From Lysobacteraceae bacterium CU05-9 (GTDB taxonomy: Bacteria > Pseudomonadota > Gammaproteobacteria > Xanthomonadales > Xanthomonadaceae): a stretch of 64,000 bases of DNA. A program made the translations under genes and the position numbers. The stretch is from contig SWJS01000001.1 of the NCBI GenBank assembly GCA_007556525.1, positions 278,346 to 342,345 of the forward strand, read 5' to 3'. Of the stretch, positions 38,292 through 47,709 are shown one piece after another (position 1 is the stretch's first letter; each line of letters opens with the position of its first letter). The notes under the pieces are model-generated. The model ran no database searches. It was not told where the DNA came from and saw nothing but the letters and a program-made list of their open reading frames with translations.

Positions 38292-40144
38292 TCCAACCCA
38301 TCGCGAAGCGCATTGCCCTGGTCGGAATGCCGAACTGTGGCAAGACTGCGCTGTTCAATCGGCTAACCGGTAACCGTCAAAAAGTCGCCAATTACGCCGG
38401 CGTCACCGTCGAACGCAAGGAAGGCCGTTTCGTCACGCCCAATGGTGCGGAAATTACCGTGCTCGATTTACCGGGTGCTTATTCGTTGGTGCCGGCATCG
38501 CTGGACGAAGCGGTGACGCGTGATGTGTTGCGTGGGTTTTATCCGGGTGAAGCGGCTCCTGACCTAATTGTCTGCGTCGCCGATGCCACGAACTTGCGCA
38601 TGCATTTGCGTTTGGTTGCGGAAGTGACGCAGCTCGGTTTGCCGATGGTGCTCGTGCTCAACATGCAGGACGCGGCGGACAACGCAGGCATTGTGATCGA
38701 CCGCGAAAAATTATCCCGCGACCTCAGCATCCCCGTCGTTTCGACCGTTGCTGTTCGCAATGATGGCGTCAGTGAATTGCTGGCGTTGCTGGATCAACCG
38801 GCACCGTTGGCTCCGACGTTGAAGTTGGAAGATCGCCAAGGTGATGTTTATTCGAACGTGTCTCGCGAATGGTTTGCGGGCAACGTGACAATGCCGAAGC
38901 AACGCGAACGCTTTGATGATCGGATGGATCGAGTGTTGTTGCATCCGGTGTGGGGTTTGATCATTCTCACCGTGCTGATGTTCGTGATGTTCCAGGCCGT
39001 TTATGCGTGGGCAGAGCCGTTGATTGAAGGCATCGAAACGATGTTCGCATCGCTCGGTGAGTTCGTCGGCACGCACATGGGCGACGGTCCGCTGAAAAGC
39101 TTGATGGTCGACGGCATCATCGCGGGTGTGGGTGGCGTGTTGGTGTTTTTGCCGCAGATTCTGATCCTGTTCCTGTTTATCCTCACGCTCGAAGAATCGG
39201 GTTACTTGCCGCGTGCTGCGTTTCTTTTGGATCGCATTATGGGCTCAGCCGGTTTGTCCGGTCGTTCATTCATTCCACTGCTGTCATCCTTTGCGTGCGC
39301 TGTGCCGGGCATCATGGCGACGCGAAGCATTCCTGATCCTCGCGATCGATTGGCGACAATTCTCGTCGCGCCGTTGATGACGTGCTCGGCACGCTTGCCG
39401 GTTTATGCATTGTTGATCGGTGCGTTTATTCCGGCAACGAAAGTTGCGGGGCCGATTAATTTGCAAGGACTCGTGCTGTTTGGCTTGTATGTCGCGGGCA
39501 TCATCTCGGCATTGATTGTTTCGTGGTTTCTGAAGAAGTGGCGCAAAGACAAATCCGAACACGCCTTGCTGCTCGAACTTCCTGCATACCGTTGGCCGAA
39601 CATCCGTGACTTGCTCATTGGCTTGTATGAGCGCGCGATGATCTTCATCAAACGTGTCGGTGGGATCATTCTGGCGATGACGGTGTTGCTGTGGTTTTTG
39701 CTGACGTTCCCATCCGCGCCGGCGGATGCGACGATGCCTGCGATCGATTACTCGTTCGCTGGACAGCTTGGTCATTTAATGCAAAAAATCTTCGCCCCCA
39801 TCGGCTTCAACTGGCAAATCGCCATCGCGTTGATTCCTGGGATGGCTGCACGTGAAGTGGTTGTCGCATCGCTCGGCACGATCTATTCGATGCAAGGTGC
39901 GACGGATGATTCAACCATCCAGATGTTGACGCCGGTCATCTCGCAGCAGTGGTCGCTCGCTACCGCGTTGTCATTGTTGGTGTGGTTTATCTATGCACCG
40001 CAATGCATCTCGACGCTTGCGATCATCCGCCGCGAAACTTCGTCGTGGAGCAAGGTCGCAATCACAGCGGGCTATTTGTTTGCGTTGGCATACGGCGCAT
40101 CGTTGTTGACGTATCACGTCGCGAAAGCGTTTGGTCTCGGCTGA
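38288..40144 (+). CDS. feoB: Ferrous iron transporter B
   Basis: The 618-residue product has an N-terminal GTPase domain (GMPNCGKTALFNRLTG, G3 region VLDLPGAYSL, G4 VLNMQDAAD) and a C-terminal membrane domain with the Gate segments GRSFIPLLSSFACAVPGI and CSARLPVYALLIGAFIP. It is shorter than the Escherichia coli protein but in the range of compact FeoB proteins. It imports Fe(II) across the inner membrane. It overlaps feoA by 4 nt and the next gene by 1 nt. Confidence 0.95.
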   Translation: MIQPIAKRIALVGMPNCGKTALFNRLTGNRQKVANYAGVTVERKEGRFVTPNGAEITVLDLPGAYSLVPASLDEAVTRDVLRGFYPGEAAPDLIVCVADATNLRMHLRLVAEVTQLGLPMVLVLNMQDAADNAGIVIDREKLSRDLSIPVVSTVAVRNDGVSELLALLDQPAPLAPTLKLEDRQGDVYSNVSREWFAGNVTMPKQRERFDDRMDRVLLHPVWGLIILTVLMFVMFQAVYAWAEPLIEGIETMFASLGEFVGTHMGDGPLKSLMVDGIIAGVGGVLVFLPQILILFLFILTLEESGYLPRAAFLLDRIMGSAGLSGRSFIPLLSSFACAVPGIMATRSIPDPRDRLATILVAPLMTCSARLPVYALLIGAFIPATKVAGPINLQGLVLFGLYVAGIISALIVSWFLKKWRKDKSEHALLLELPAYRWPNIRDLLIGLYERAMIFIKRVGGIILAMTVLLWFLLTFPSAPADATMPAIDYSFAGQLGHLMQKIFAPIGFNWQIAIALIPGMAAREVVVASLGTIYSMQGATDDSTIQMLTPVISQQWSLATALSLLVWFIYAPQCISTLAIIRRETSSWSKVAITAGYLFALAYGASLLTYHVAKAFGLG

Positions 40145-40365
40145 TGGACATTCAATGGCTCATCGTTGGTGTTGCCGTTGCGTTGAGCGCATTGTTCGTG
40201 TTCCGCAAATACGCGCCGAAGACCGTGCGTCGCTGGCGGCAGCAAACTGCAATCGCATTGATGCGTGATGGCAAACAAGGTTGGCGTCGTGAACTCGGTC
40301 TGAAAATTGCCCCCGATCCGATTGCAGCAGCCAAATCGTGCGACGGATGTGACGGCTGCGACTAA
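40144..40365 (+). CDS. FeoB-associated Cys-rich membrane protein
   Basis: The 73-residue product has one N-terminal membrane span (WLIVGVAVALSALFVFR), a basic middle part, and the Cys-rich end SCDGCDGCD. It starts at ATG 40144, sharing one base with the feoB stop. Its place and its Cys tail fit the FeoB-associated Cys-rich protein group that often stands where FeoC would. A metal-binding or sensing role is inferred. It overlaps the convergent GNAT gene by 4 nt. Confidence 0.78.
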   Translation: MDIQWLIVGVAVALSALFVFRKYAPKTVRRWRQQTAIALMRDGKQGWRRELGLKIAPDPIAAAKSCDGCDGCD

Positions 40366-40805
40366 AGTTTTTTGCGCATTTCCAGATGGGGAATGCCGAC
40401 GTGCGTGAACATTTCGCCGACGCGTTCGTAGCCGAGTCTGTCATAAAACCCAATCGCCACGTCCCGCGCCTGCAGCATCAGTTCGGTGGCACCATGATCG
40501 CGAAGGGCTTGCTCGGTTTTTGTCAATAAATCCTTACCAAGTCCATTGCCCTGTTGTCGCTCAATCACCGCCATTTGTCGGATTTGATATTTGCCCGGTT
40601 CAAACGGGGTCGCGATGACGCACGCATGCATTTCGCCGTTCCCGTCAAACAATCCATAGTGAAAATCCCGCGTCTCCGCTTCAATCTGCTCGGGCATGAG
40701 ATGGAACACGAGGTTCAACGGAATCCGCAAAATCTCATTGCGAAGCCGATATTCCTGCTCAAGGTCGGAGCCGTGGGTTTCAATCGGGCGGAAGGTCAGG
40801 GTCAT
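40362..40805 (-). CDS. GNAT family acetyltransferase
   Basis: The 147-residue product is a compact GNAT enzyme. IRQMAVIERQQGNGLGKDLL is the acetyl-CoA-binding segment, and ARDVAIGFYDRLGYERVGE is the C-terminal GNAT feature. It is of the ElaA/YjcF-like small acetyltransferase type; the substrate is unknown. It is divergent from radA. Confidence 0.85.
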   Translation of the reverse strand: MTLTFRPIETHGSDLEQEYRLRNEILRIPLNLVFHLMPEQIEAETRDFHYGLFDGNGEMHACVIATPFEPGKYQIRQMAVIERQQGNGLGKDLLTKTEQALRDHGATELMLQARDVAIGFYDRLGYERVGEMFTHVGIPHLEMRKKL

Positions 40806-40846
40806 GTTCTCAACGTGTGCGAAGACAATTGCTTAATATAACGAAT

Positions 40847-42247
40847 ATGAAATCTGCCAAAACAGCCAAGCGCCAAACCGCCCTGATCTGCAATGAATGC
40901 GGTGCCGAACACTCGAAGTGGGCGGGGCAATGCGGGGAATGCGGTGCATGGAATAGCATCACGGAGTTGACTTTGGCGCCCGCGCGTCCCTCGGGTGGTG
41001 CAGGTGGTGGGCCTAACCGTCGCGCTTCCTGGACGGGCCAAGTCGATGCGGCTGCGGTGCAATCGCTGCAGGACATTCAAGTCAACGAAAATCAACGCGT
41101 CTCCACCGGCATCGGCGAACTCGATCGGGTTCTCGGTGGCGGGCTGGTGAATGGTGCGGTGGTTTTGATCGGTGGTGATCCCGGCATCGGTAAGTCTACA
41201 TTGCTGTTGCAAGCCGTCGTGCAGATGGCACCGCGCGTTCCGTCGCTGTATGTCACCGGCGAAGAATCGCTTGCACAAGTGGCGGGTCGCGCCGCGCGTT
41301 TGGATCTTCCGCTGGACGGCGTCAAGGCGTTGGCGGAAACGAACATCGAACGCATCATCGAGCATGCTTCGGCGACGAAGCCGGAGTTGTTGGTAATCGA
41401 TTCGATTCAAACGATCTGGACCGAGGAGCTTTCGGCAGCGCCTGGCTCGGTCTCGCAAGTGCGTGAATCCGCAGCACGGTTGGTGCGGTTCGCGAAGGAG
41501 ACGGGGACGAGTGTGTTTCTCGTTGGTCATGTCACGAAGGAAGGGGGCATCGCGGGTCCGCGCGTGCTCGAGCACATGGTCGATGCGGTGCTGTATTTCG
41601 AAGGGGAATCCGGTTCGCGGTTCCGCTTGTTACGAGCCTTCAAAAACCGATTCGGCGCCATCAACGAGCTCGGTGTTTTTGCGATGGTCGATAAGGGCTT
41701 GAAGGAGGTGTCGAATCCTTCGGCGATTTTCCTGTCCGGTTCGAGTCACGCACAATCCGGCAGTTGCGTCATGGTGACGCGCGAAGGCACACGTCCGCTG
41801 ATGGTCGAAGTGCAGGCGTTAGTTGATGCATCCTCATTGAGCAATCCGCGCCGCGTCGCCGTCGGGATGGACAACAATCGGTTGGCGATGTTGCTCGCCG
41901 TCTTGCATCGCCACGGTGGTGTCGCAGTCGGTGACCAAGACGTCTTCGTCAACATCGTCGGCGGCATCCGTGTGCAAGAAACCGCGGCCGATCTCGCGGT
42001 CTTGCTCGCCATCTATTCGTCGTTGCGTGATCGTCCGTTGCCACCGAAAACCCTGGCATTCGGCGAAGTCGGTCTATCCGGCGAAATGCGTCCGATCCCG
42101 AACGGCGAGGAGCGTTTGAAGGAAGCCGCCACGCACGGCTATGAAGTCGCGATCGTGCCAAAGGCCAACGCGCCGAAGTCGTTGAAGGTAGGATCGATGC
42201 GCGTCGTTGCTGTCGAGCGTTTAGCCGATGCGTTGGGTGAGGTTTGA
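40847..42247 (+). CDS. radA: DNA repair protein RadA
   Basis: The 466-residue product has an N-terminal four-Cys zinc finger (ICNECGAEHSKWAGQCGECG), Walker A GGDPGIGKST, the family-specific KNRFGAINELG, and a C-terminal Lon-protease-like domain (VAVGDQDVFVNIVGG). RadA promotes branch migration in recombination. I chose ATG 40847; ten extra codons upstream lack the family pattern. Confidence 0.95.
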   Translation: MKSAKTAKRQTALICNECGAEHSKWAGQCGECGAWNSITELTLAPARPSGGAGGGPNRRASWTGQVDAAAVQSLQDIQVNENQRVSTGIGELDRVLGGGLVNGAVVLIGGDPGIGKSTLLLQAVVQMAPRVPSLYVTGEESLAQVAGRAARLDLPLDGVKALAETNIERIIEHASATKPELLVIDSIQTIWTEELSAAPGSVSQVRESAARLVRFAKETGTSVFLVGHVTKEGGIAGPRVLEHMVDAVLYFEGESGSRFRLLRAFKNRFGAINELGVFAMVDKGLKEVSNPSAIFLSGSSHAQSGSCVMVTREGTRPLMVEVQALVDASSLSNPRRVAVGMDNNRLAMLLAVLHRHGGVAVGDQDVFVNIVGGIRVQETAADLAVLLAIYSSLRDRPLPPKTLAFGEVGLSGEMRPIPNGEERLKEAATHGYEVAIVPKANAPKSLKVGSMRVVAVERLADALGEV

Positions 42248-42261
42248 TTGAGCGATTAGCT

Positions 42262-42275
42262 CTTACCTTTTACCT
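42262..42275. repeat. Single-arm heptamer repeat
   Basis: CTTACCT followed by TTTACCT, the same two heptamers (in the other order) as the right arm of the hairpin at 56491-56536. Both copies have ATTAGCT shortly before. It lies between the convergent radA and ypjD genes, and only one arm is visible here. Confidence 0.6.
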
Positions 42276-43097
42276 GCTTCCAAAGACAAACTCAGTCGCG
42301 TACATCACGCCGAAGAATGAAAGCGCGAGGAACGCGAACGCGATCAGCGTCCAGCGGACAGCTTTGGCACCGCGCCAACCGTAACGCATGCGGCCGAAGA
42401 GCAGCGCTGCGAAGGTGAGCCAGGAGATGATGCTGAAGAAAGTTTTGTGGGCGAGATGCTGCTCGAACAGGTTGCTGACGAACACGATGCCGGTGATGAG
42501 CGTCAACGTGAGCAAAATGAAGCCGGCCTTGATCGTTCGGAAAAGCATCGTTTCCAGCGTCACCAACGGTGGCAAGCTACGCAAGGCATGCGACCACTGA
42601 CGGCGCTGCAAGGCGCGTTCCTGTAACCACAACATGACGGCGAACAATGCGGCGAAGGCGAGAGTCGCATATGACAGCAACGCAATCCAGGCATGCAGCT
42701 GCAACTGCCAATCAATGATCGGTGACGCCTTCGGATGACCGGCGATTTCGCAGGCGAGCAATGCGACGGACGCAACGGGGAAAACGAAGATGCCGGCGCT
42801 CGCCATTTTGCCGTCGCGCGCAAACAGCAGCGTCAAAATCGCCATGCCCAGCGACACCAACGACAACGCCGAGAAGAAATGCAGATCCGCGCCACCCAAT
42901 TCCTTGATCACCATGCCGTGCACGAATGCGTGAACGGAGATCGCGATGATGGCGAGGAAGGGCCAGATTCGCGAAGCTAAATTTGCCGGATTGCGCTGCG
43001 CAGGATCCGCAGACGCAGTGACGCTGGCGTGCAAACCTTGAATCAACGCAAAGGTCGCGAGCCAGTAAAATCCGATGGCAAATAGGGATACGTGCAT
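42270..43097 (-). CDS. ypjD: Cytochrome c assembly-type membrane protein YpjD
   Basis: The 275-residue product is a CcsA/HemX-like inner-membrane protein with about eight spans. LQLHAWIALLSYATLAFAAL and the later HLAHKTFFSIISWL contain the His residues typical of the haem-handling core. ypjD/corE homologues usually lie beside ffh in Gammaproteobacteria; here moaD and moaE sit in between. The function of this branch (cytochrome assembly or Mg-related) is not settled. Confidence 0.85.
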   Translation of the reverse strand: MHVSLFAIGFYWLATFALIQGLHASVTASADPAQRNPANLASRIWPFLAIIAISVHAFVHGMVIKELGGADLHFFSALSLVSLGMAILTLLFARDGKMASAGIFVFPVASVALLACEIAGHPKASPIIDWQLQLHAWIALLSYATLAFAALFAVMLWLQERALQRRQWSHALRSLPPLVTLETMLFRTIKAGFILLTLTLITGIVFVSNLFEQHLAHKTFFSIISWLTFAALLFGRMRYGWRGAKAVRWTLIAFAFLALSFFGVMYATEFVFGSR

Positions 43098-43138
43098 GAT
43101 GTTGAAGTATATCGCACGGCTTCTGCGATAATGGAGCC

Positions 43139-43396
43139 ATGACGATCACCGTGAAACTGTTTGGCGCGTTCCGGCAGTATGCCACCGAGAATCCGGTTCA
43201 ACTCGAACTCGACACGACCGCGACGGCGGGGCAGGTGCGCGAGGCACTCAGAGCATACACCCACGCAAATTGGACGAACTTCCCCGACAAGCTGATTGAT
43301 GCGAGCGCGATCTCGACGAGCGCCGAAGTGTTGAGGGACGGCGACACCATCAACGAAACGGAACTGGCGATATTGCCACCCGTGAGCGGGGGCTAA
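43139..43396 (+). CDS. moaD: Molybdopterin synthase sulfur carrier subunit
   Basis: The 85-residue product has the ubiquitin-like MoaD layout: VKLFGAFRQY at the N-terminus, LRDGDTINETELAILPPVSGG at the C-terminus, ending in the Gly-Gly that becomes a thiocarboxylate. It is followed by moaE 4 nt later. It supplies sulfur for molybdopterin. Molybdoenzyme-related fdhD and an FdhF/YdeP-like gene lie 9 kb away. Confidence 0.93.
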   Translation: MTITVKLFGAFRQYATENPVQLELDTTATAGQVREALRAYTHANWTNFPDKLIDASAISTSAEVLRDGDTINETELAILPPVSGG

Positions 43397-43400
43397 CAAG

Positions 43401-43850
43401 ATGAGCGAACAAATCAAAGTCCGCGTCGTGGATGTCGCGAACGAAACGTTGAACCTCGACGAAGCGATGGAATTCGTGACCGACGATGAGTTTGGTGGGT
43501 ATGACATTTTTGTTGGCAAAATCCGCGCACACAACCACGGCCGCGAGGTGGTGGGGATTACGTATGATGTTTTTGACGAACTGGCATTGAATAATTTCAA
43601 GGCGACGGCGGACAAGATCGTCAGCGAATTCGGTCCACTCGTGAAAATCTACATGGCCCACGCCAAGGGGCGGCTCGGAATCGGCGGGACGGCGGTGATC
43701 ATTGCGGTCGGGACGAAGCATCGGGATGAGGCGTTTCGCGCGTGCCGGCAGGGCATTGAGGCCGTGAAGCACGAAAGTCCAATCTGGAAGCAGGAGCATT
43801 ATGTCGACGGCGACAGTGAATGGTCCGAGGGCTGCTCACTCTGCCATTAA
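43401..43850 (+). CDS. moaE: Molybdopterin synthase catalytic subunit
   Basis: The 149-residue product is MoaE. FVGKIRAHNHGREV, the catalytic Lys region VKHESPIWKQEHY, and RLGIGGTAVIIAV are diagnostic. It forms the heterotetramer with MoaD that converts precursor Z to molybdopterin. No other moa gene is present in the window. Confidence 0.94.
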   Translation: MSEQIKVRVVDVANETLNLDEAMEFVTDDEFGGYDIFVGKIRAHNHGREVVGITYDVFDELALNNFKATADKIVSEFGPLVKIYMAHAKGRLGIGGTAVIIAVGTKHRDEAFRACRQGIEAVKHESPIWKQEHYVDGDSEWSEGCSLCH

Positions 43851-43899
43851 TTGGGGGCGGTATAATGGGCGGATTGTTGTTTTTTGACGGGCTGTTCCC

Positions 43900-45297
43900 A
43901 TGTTTGAATCCCTGACCCAGCGCCTGACCGGCACGATTGACCGTTTGCGCGGCCGTGGCCGTTTGACGGAAGAGAATATTTCCGACGCCATGCGCGAAGT
44001 CCGCGTTGCGTTGCTGGAAGCCGACGTGGCGCTGCCGGTCGTGATTGATTTGATTGCGAAAATCAAAGCGCGCGCCATCGGCCAGGAAGTCCTTGCGTCG
44101 CTGACTCCGGGTCAGTCGTTGATCAAGATCGTCAAGGACGAGATGACGGATGTCATGGGTTCGACTGCGAGCGAGTTGAATCTCAATGTGCCGGCGCCTG
44201 CGGTGATTTTGATGGCGGGTCTGCAAGGTGCGGGTAAAACCACCACCGTCGGCAAGCTCGCGAAGTTCCTTAAAGAGAAGCGCAAGAAGAAAGTCATGGT
44301 CGTGTCCGCCGACGTTTACCGTCCGGCTGCGATAAAGCAATTGGAAACATTGGCGGGGCAGGTTGGAGCGGAGTTTTTTCCGAGTTCCAATGACCAATCA
44401 CCCGTAACGATTGTCCGCAATGCGATCGATGCTGCGCGCAAGTCGTACGCCGACGTGTTGCTCGTCGATACCGCGGGTCGTCTCGCGATCGATGACGCGA
44501 TGATGGCGGAAATCAAGGCGTTGCATGCTGCGATCGATCCGGTCGAAACCTTGTTCGTCGTCGATGCGATGACGGGTCAGGATGCTGCGAACACGGCGAA
44601 GGCCTTCCGTGATGCATTGCCATTGACGGGCGTCGTGTTGACGAAGCTCGACGGTGATGCGCGTGGCGGTGCGGCGTTGTCGGTGCGTCACATTACCGAG
44701 CGTCCGGTGAAGTTTGTCGGTATCGGCGAAAAGCCAGACGGTCTCGACGTGTTCCACCCGGATCGGATTGCCTCGCGCATTTTGGATATGGGTGACGTTT
44801 TGTCACTGGTTGAAGAAATCGAACAGAAGGTGGACAAGGAGAAGTCGGCGAAGCTTGCTGAGAAGGTGGCATCCGGCAAAAAATTCAACCTCAACGACAT
44901 GCGCGACCAACTCGAGCAAATGCAGAACATGGGCGGGTTGCATGGTTTGATGGACAAGCTGCCGGGCATGGGCAAGATTCCTGACGACGTGAAGGGCAAG
45001 ATTTCCGGCAAGGAAGTGCCGCGTCTGATCGCGATCATCAATTCGATGACGGAGAAGGAGCGCCGCAATCCGGGCATCCTCAATGGCTCACGCCGTAAGC
45101 GCATCGCGTTGGGTTCGGGTCAAACGCCAGCCGACGTCAACAAGTTGTTGAAGCAATATCAGCAAATGGAAAAGATGATGTCGAAGTTCTCAGGCGGCGG
45201 CATGAAGGGCCTGATGAAGGGCATGAAGGGATTGCGTGGCATGCCCGGAATGGGTGGTCTCGGCGGCATGGGCGGCGGCAAGTTCCCGTTCGGTTAA
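43900..45297 (+). CDS. ffh: Signal recognition particle protein Ffh
   Basis: The 465-residue product has the N domain (RLRGRGRLTEENI), the G domain with GLQGAGKTTTVGKLA and DTAGRL, and a Met-rich M domain from about residue 300 (MGGLHGLMDKLPGMG, MKGLMKGMKGLRGMPG) that binds signal peptides and SRP RNA. A TATAAT box (43861-43866) lies 34 nt before the ATG. Confidence 0.97.
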   Translation: MFESLTQRLTGTIDRLRGRGRLTEENISDAMREVRVALLEADVALPVVIDLIAKIKARAIGQEVLASLTPGQSLIKIVKDEMTDVMGSTASELNLNVPAPAVILMAGLQGAGKTTTVGKLAKFLKEKRKKKVMVVSADVYRPAAIKQLETLAGQVGAEFFPSSNDQSPVTIVRNAIDAARKSYADVLLVDTAGRLAIDDAMMAEIKALHAAIDPVETLFVVDAMTGQDAANTAKAFRDALPLTGVVLTKLDGDARGGAALSVRHITERPVKFVGIGEKPDGLDVFHPDRIASRILDMGDVLSLVEEIEQKVDKEKSAKLAEKVASGKKFNLNDMRDQLEQMQNMGGLHGLMDKLPGMGKIPDDVKGKISGKEVPRLIAIINSMTEKERRNPGILNGSRRKRIALGSGQTPADVNKLLKQYQQMEKMMSKFSGGGMKGLMKGMKGLRGMPGMGGLGGMGGGKFPFG

Positions 45298-45329
45298 TTC
45301 CTTCGCTTTCAAAATTCCAGGGGTGACGT

Positions 45330-46397
45330 TTGCTGTATTCGGTTTCGCAAAAAGAAGTTCGCGAGCCTGTCGTCGAACTCTCGCAGGAAAAACTGCAATT
45401 CACAGGTAACGCACGTAGCTACTTCCGCATCTGGATCGTCAATATTTTCCTGACGATCGTGACGCTGGGGATTTTCTCGGCGTGGGCGAAGGTGCGTCGT
45501 AAGCAGTATTTTTCCGCGACGACTTTGTTGCGCAACTCCGCGTTCGAATACACGGGCGATCCTTGGATGATTTTGCGTGGACGCGTCATCGCATACGGTC
45601 TCGTTCTTGCAATTGCATTAACACGTTGGATCGAGATGCGCGGTTATGTCGTGTTGATGATTTTGCTCGGCTTGGCGTTGCCGTATCTGTATTGGTCGAG
45701 CGCCCGCTTCAATGCACGCAACACGCGTTGGCGCGGCATCCCATTCAACTTCCATGGTTCGTTGCGCGGCGCGTACACGGTCTGGTTGCTGCTGCCTTTG
45801 GCGATTCCTTTCACGCTGGGTCTGCTGTTCCCATACGTCGTTTATCGCCAGCAAAAATACCTCGTCTCCAACCACTCTCTCGGCGATACGAATTTCACTT
45901 ATCGTGCGGAGAGTTCCGGTGGTCACTACAAGGCGCTGGTGTTGCCGGTCGTGGTGTTTTTCCTGTACTTCGCCGGTCTGGTCTACGTTGGGCTCAAACA
46001 CCCGAAGTGGTTGTTAAGCATTCCGCCGGATTGGCGTACGACTTACACGCTCGTCTCGGTGTACGCGCCGTTCTTCCTGGCGTACACATTTTGGCGGGCA
46101 GGAACCGCAAATCTGCTGGCGGGAAATTTGGGTTTGAGTTCCGCGTTTGCCACAAGCCATGTGAAAAGCTGGCGATTGCTATGGCTTTATTTTTCGGGGT
46201 TCGTTGCCAGCATTTTCTCCGCCGGGCTGCTGACGCCGTGGGCAACTACGCGGATCTACCGCTACCGCATTGATTCCTTGCTCTTGCACGGCGTCGATGC
46301 ATTGGACGAGGTAAAGGGCGGCGTGTCCGCCGCCGCACATGCCGCTGGACAAGAAATTTCGGATGCATTCGATTTCGGCTTGGAGTTCGGGCTATGA
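45330..46397 (+). CDS. DUF898 (YjgN-like) membrane protein, copy A
   Basis: The 355-residue product is a multi-span inner-membrane protein of the DUF898/YjgN family. The family core FRIWIVNIFLTIVTLGIFSAW (two pieces: FRIWIVNIFLTIV, TLGIFSAWAKVRRKQYF) occurs near the N-terminus and is echoed near the C-terminus by LLTPWATTRIYRYRID. The start is TTG 45330 behind an AGGGG site. Its stop overlaps the start of an M48 peptidase (ATGA). A second DUF898-M48 pair follows directly. Function unknown. Confidence 0.85.
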   Translation: MLYSVSQKEVREPVVELSQEKLQFTGNARSYFRIWIVNIFLTIVTLGIFSAWAKVRRKQYFSATTLLRNSAFEYTGDPWMILRGRVIAYGLVLAIALTRWIEMRGYVVLMILLGLALPYLYWSSARFNARNTRWRGIPFNFHGSLRGAYTVWLLLPLAIPFTLGLLFPYVVYRQQKYLVSNHSLGDTNFTYRAESSGGHYKALVLPVVVFFLYFAGLVYVGLKHPKWLLSIPPDWRTTYTLVSVYAPFFLAYTFWRAGTANLLAGNLGLSSAFATSHVKSWRLLWLYFSGFVASIFSAGLLTPWATTRIYRYRIDSLLLHGVDALDEVKGGVSAAAHAAGQEISDAFDFGLEFGL

Positions 46398-47662
46398 ATG
46401 AAGCAAATTCATACTTGGGTTTGTGGACGGATCACGGCATTGCCAACCGGATTCCTGCGAAGATGATTCTGGAGAATCGGACGCTATTCGTTGCATTGGA
46501 CGATGGGCGCTCTTTTGACTTTCCACGCAGTCTGGTACATCTGAGTGCTCCGGTCATGGGTGGTCGACGCATACTGCGCATCGGCATTCATGGTCAGATC
46601 GAGGTGGTGAACGACCGCCACTTAGACGAGATTTTTCCGATTCAGTCGACATCGTTACTGTCGCGGCTCGAGAAATTGGAACGGCGCGAGTGGATCGCTT
46701 GGGCCGGAGCGATTTTACTGCCAATTGCGCTTGCAGTTGGATTCAAGGTCGGTGTTCCCGCGGTTGCGCGTGGAATTGCATCCACCATGCCTCAATCAAT
46801 GAACGATCGCTTGGCGTCTGAAGCACTGGCGAATATCCGGAAGTCCGGTGTCTTCAAAAGCTCGACGATTGACCCGCAGCGGCAGTACGAAATTGAGTAC
46901 AAGTTGAAACGCTTGCTTGGTGACCGGCCTGTTGCAAAGCAGATCAAAGTCCGCTTCCTGGACGGAAGTCGGGGACTTGGTGCCAACGCATTCGCCTTGC
47001 CTGACGGTACAATCGCCATTACGGATCAACTGCTGCTCAATGCCAAGAGTGACCTGGAAATCATGTACGTTCTGGGGCACGAGGTCGGGCACGTTGAATA
47101 TCGCCACTCCTTGCGGCGTCTAATTGGTCAATCCGGCGTTGCCGGCATGCTGGCAATGGTTTCCGGTGCTGCTGCGGCAAGGCTTGTCGAAGCGAGTATC
47201 GCCGGTCAAATGTTCAAAATGCAGTACTCGCGTGATATGGAGCTGGAAGCGGACAAATATTCGTTGCAACTCATGCGTGAGTCTCACATCAATCCGATTG
47301 TTGCGGCGAACCTCATCCGTTCGACGTTGAAGGACGGAACGCTGCGAATCATCGGCGTAGTTCCAGTCCCGAGCAAGTTCCAAATGAAGGATGGCGTGAT
47401 CGTTTGTTCGGTTGAAGGCTATCCAGATGTTGAAGTTGATACGCGTCATCCGGATGAAGTGATTGTTTCGGGGAACGGAACATCAACCAAGTACCCTTTG
47501 AAAATTGGCGACAGCATTGAAATTCGAGAGCCAACTCCGCTTCGGATATCGCGGGAGGTGGATGGAGGGATTAGCAGTTATTTGCGCTCGCATCCCAGCA
47601 ATGCCGAACGAATCAAGATCGCGGAGAAGGCGGCGGCGGAATTTGAAAAGACAGGACGCTGA
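46394..47662 (+). CDS. M48 family membrane metallopeptidase, copy A, with inserted domain
   Basis: The 422-residue product has an N-terminal beta-rich region (about 1-85), one membrane span (about 101-120) and an M48 catalytic domain. The zinc motif is LGHEVGHVEYRH (H229, E230, H233), and the third ligand is Glu283 in MELEAD. Between the catalytic core and the conserved C-terminal SHPSNAERI lie about 80 residues (313-391), predicted beta-rich (GVIVCSVEGYPDVEV), that are absent from copy B. It is translationally coupled to DUF898 copy A. Confidence 0.85.
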   Translation: MNEANSYLGLWTDHGIANRIPAKMILENRTLFVALDDGRSFDFPRSLVHLSAPVMGGRRILRIGIHGQIEVVNDRHLDEIFPIQSTSLLSRLEKLERREWIAWAGAILLPIALAVGFKVGVPAVARGIASTMPQSMNDRLASEALANIRKSGVFKSSTIDPQRQYEIEYKLKRLLGDRPVAKQIKVRFLDGSRGLGANAFALPDGTIAITDQLLLNAKSDLEIMYVLGHEVGHVEYRHSLRRLIGQSGVAGMLAMVSGAAAARLVEASIAGQMFKMQYSRDMELEADKYSLQLMRESHINPIVAANLIRSTLKDGTLRIIGVVPVPSKFQMKDGVIVCSVEGYPDVEVDTRHPDEVIVSGNGTSTKYPLKIGDSIEIREPTPLRISREVDGGISSYLRSHPSNAERIKIAEKAAAEFEKTGR

Positions 47663-47709
47663 AAGTTGATGTACGCTATTTTCACGGAACTGACTGAGGG
47701 GACATCCAT

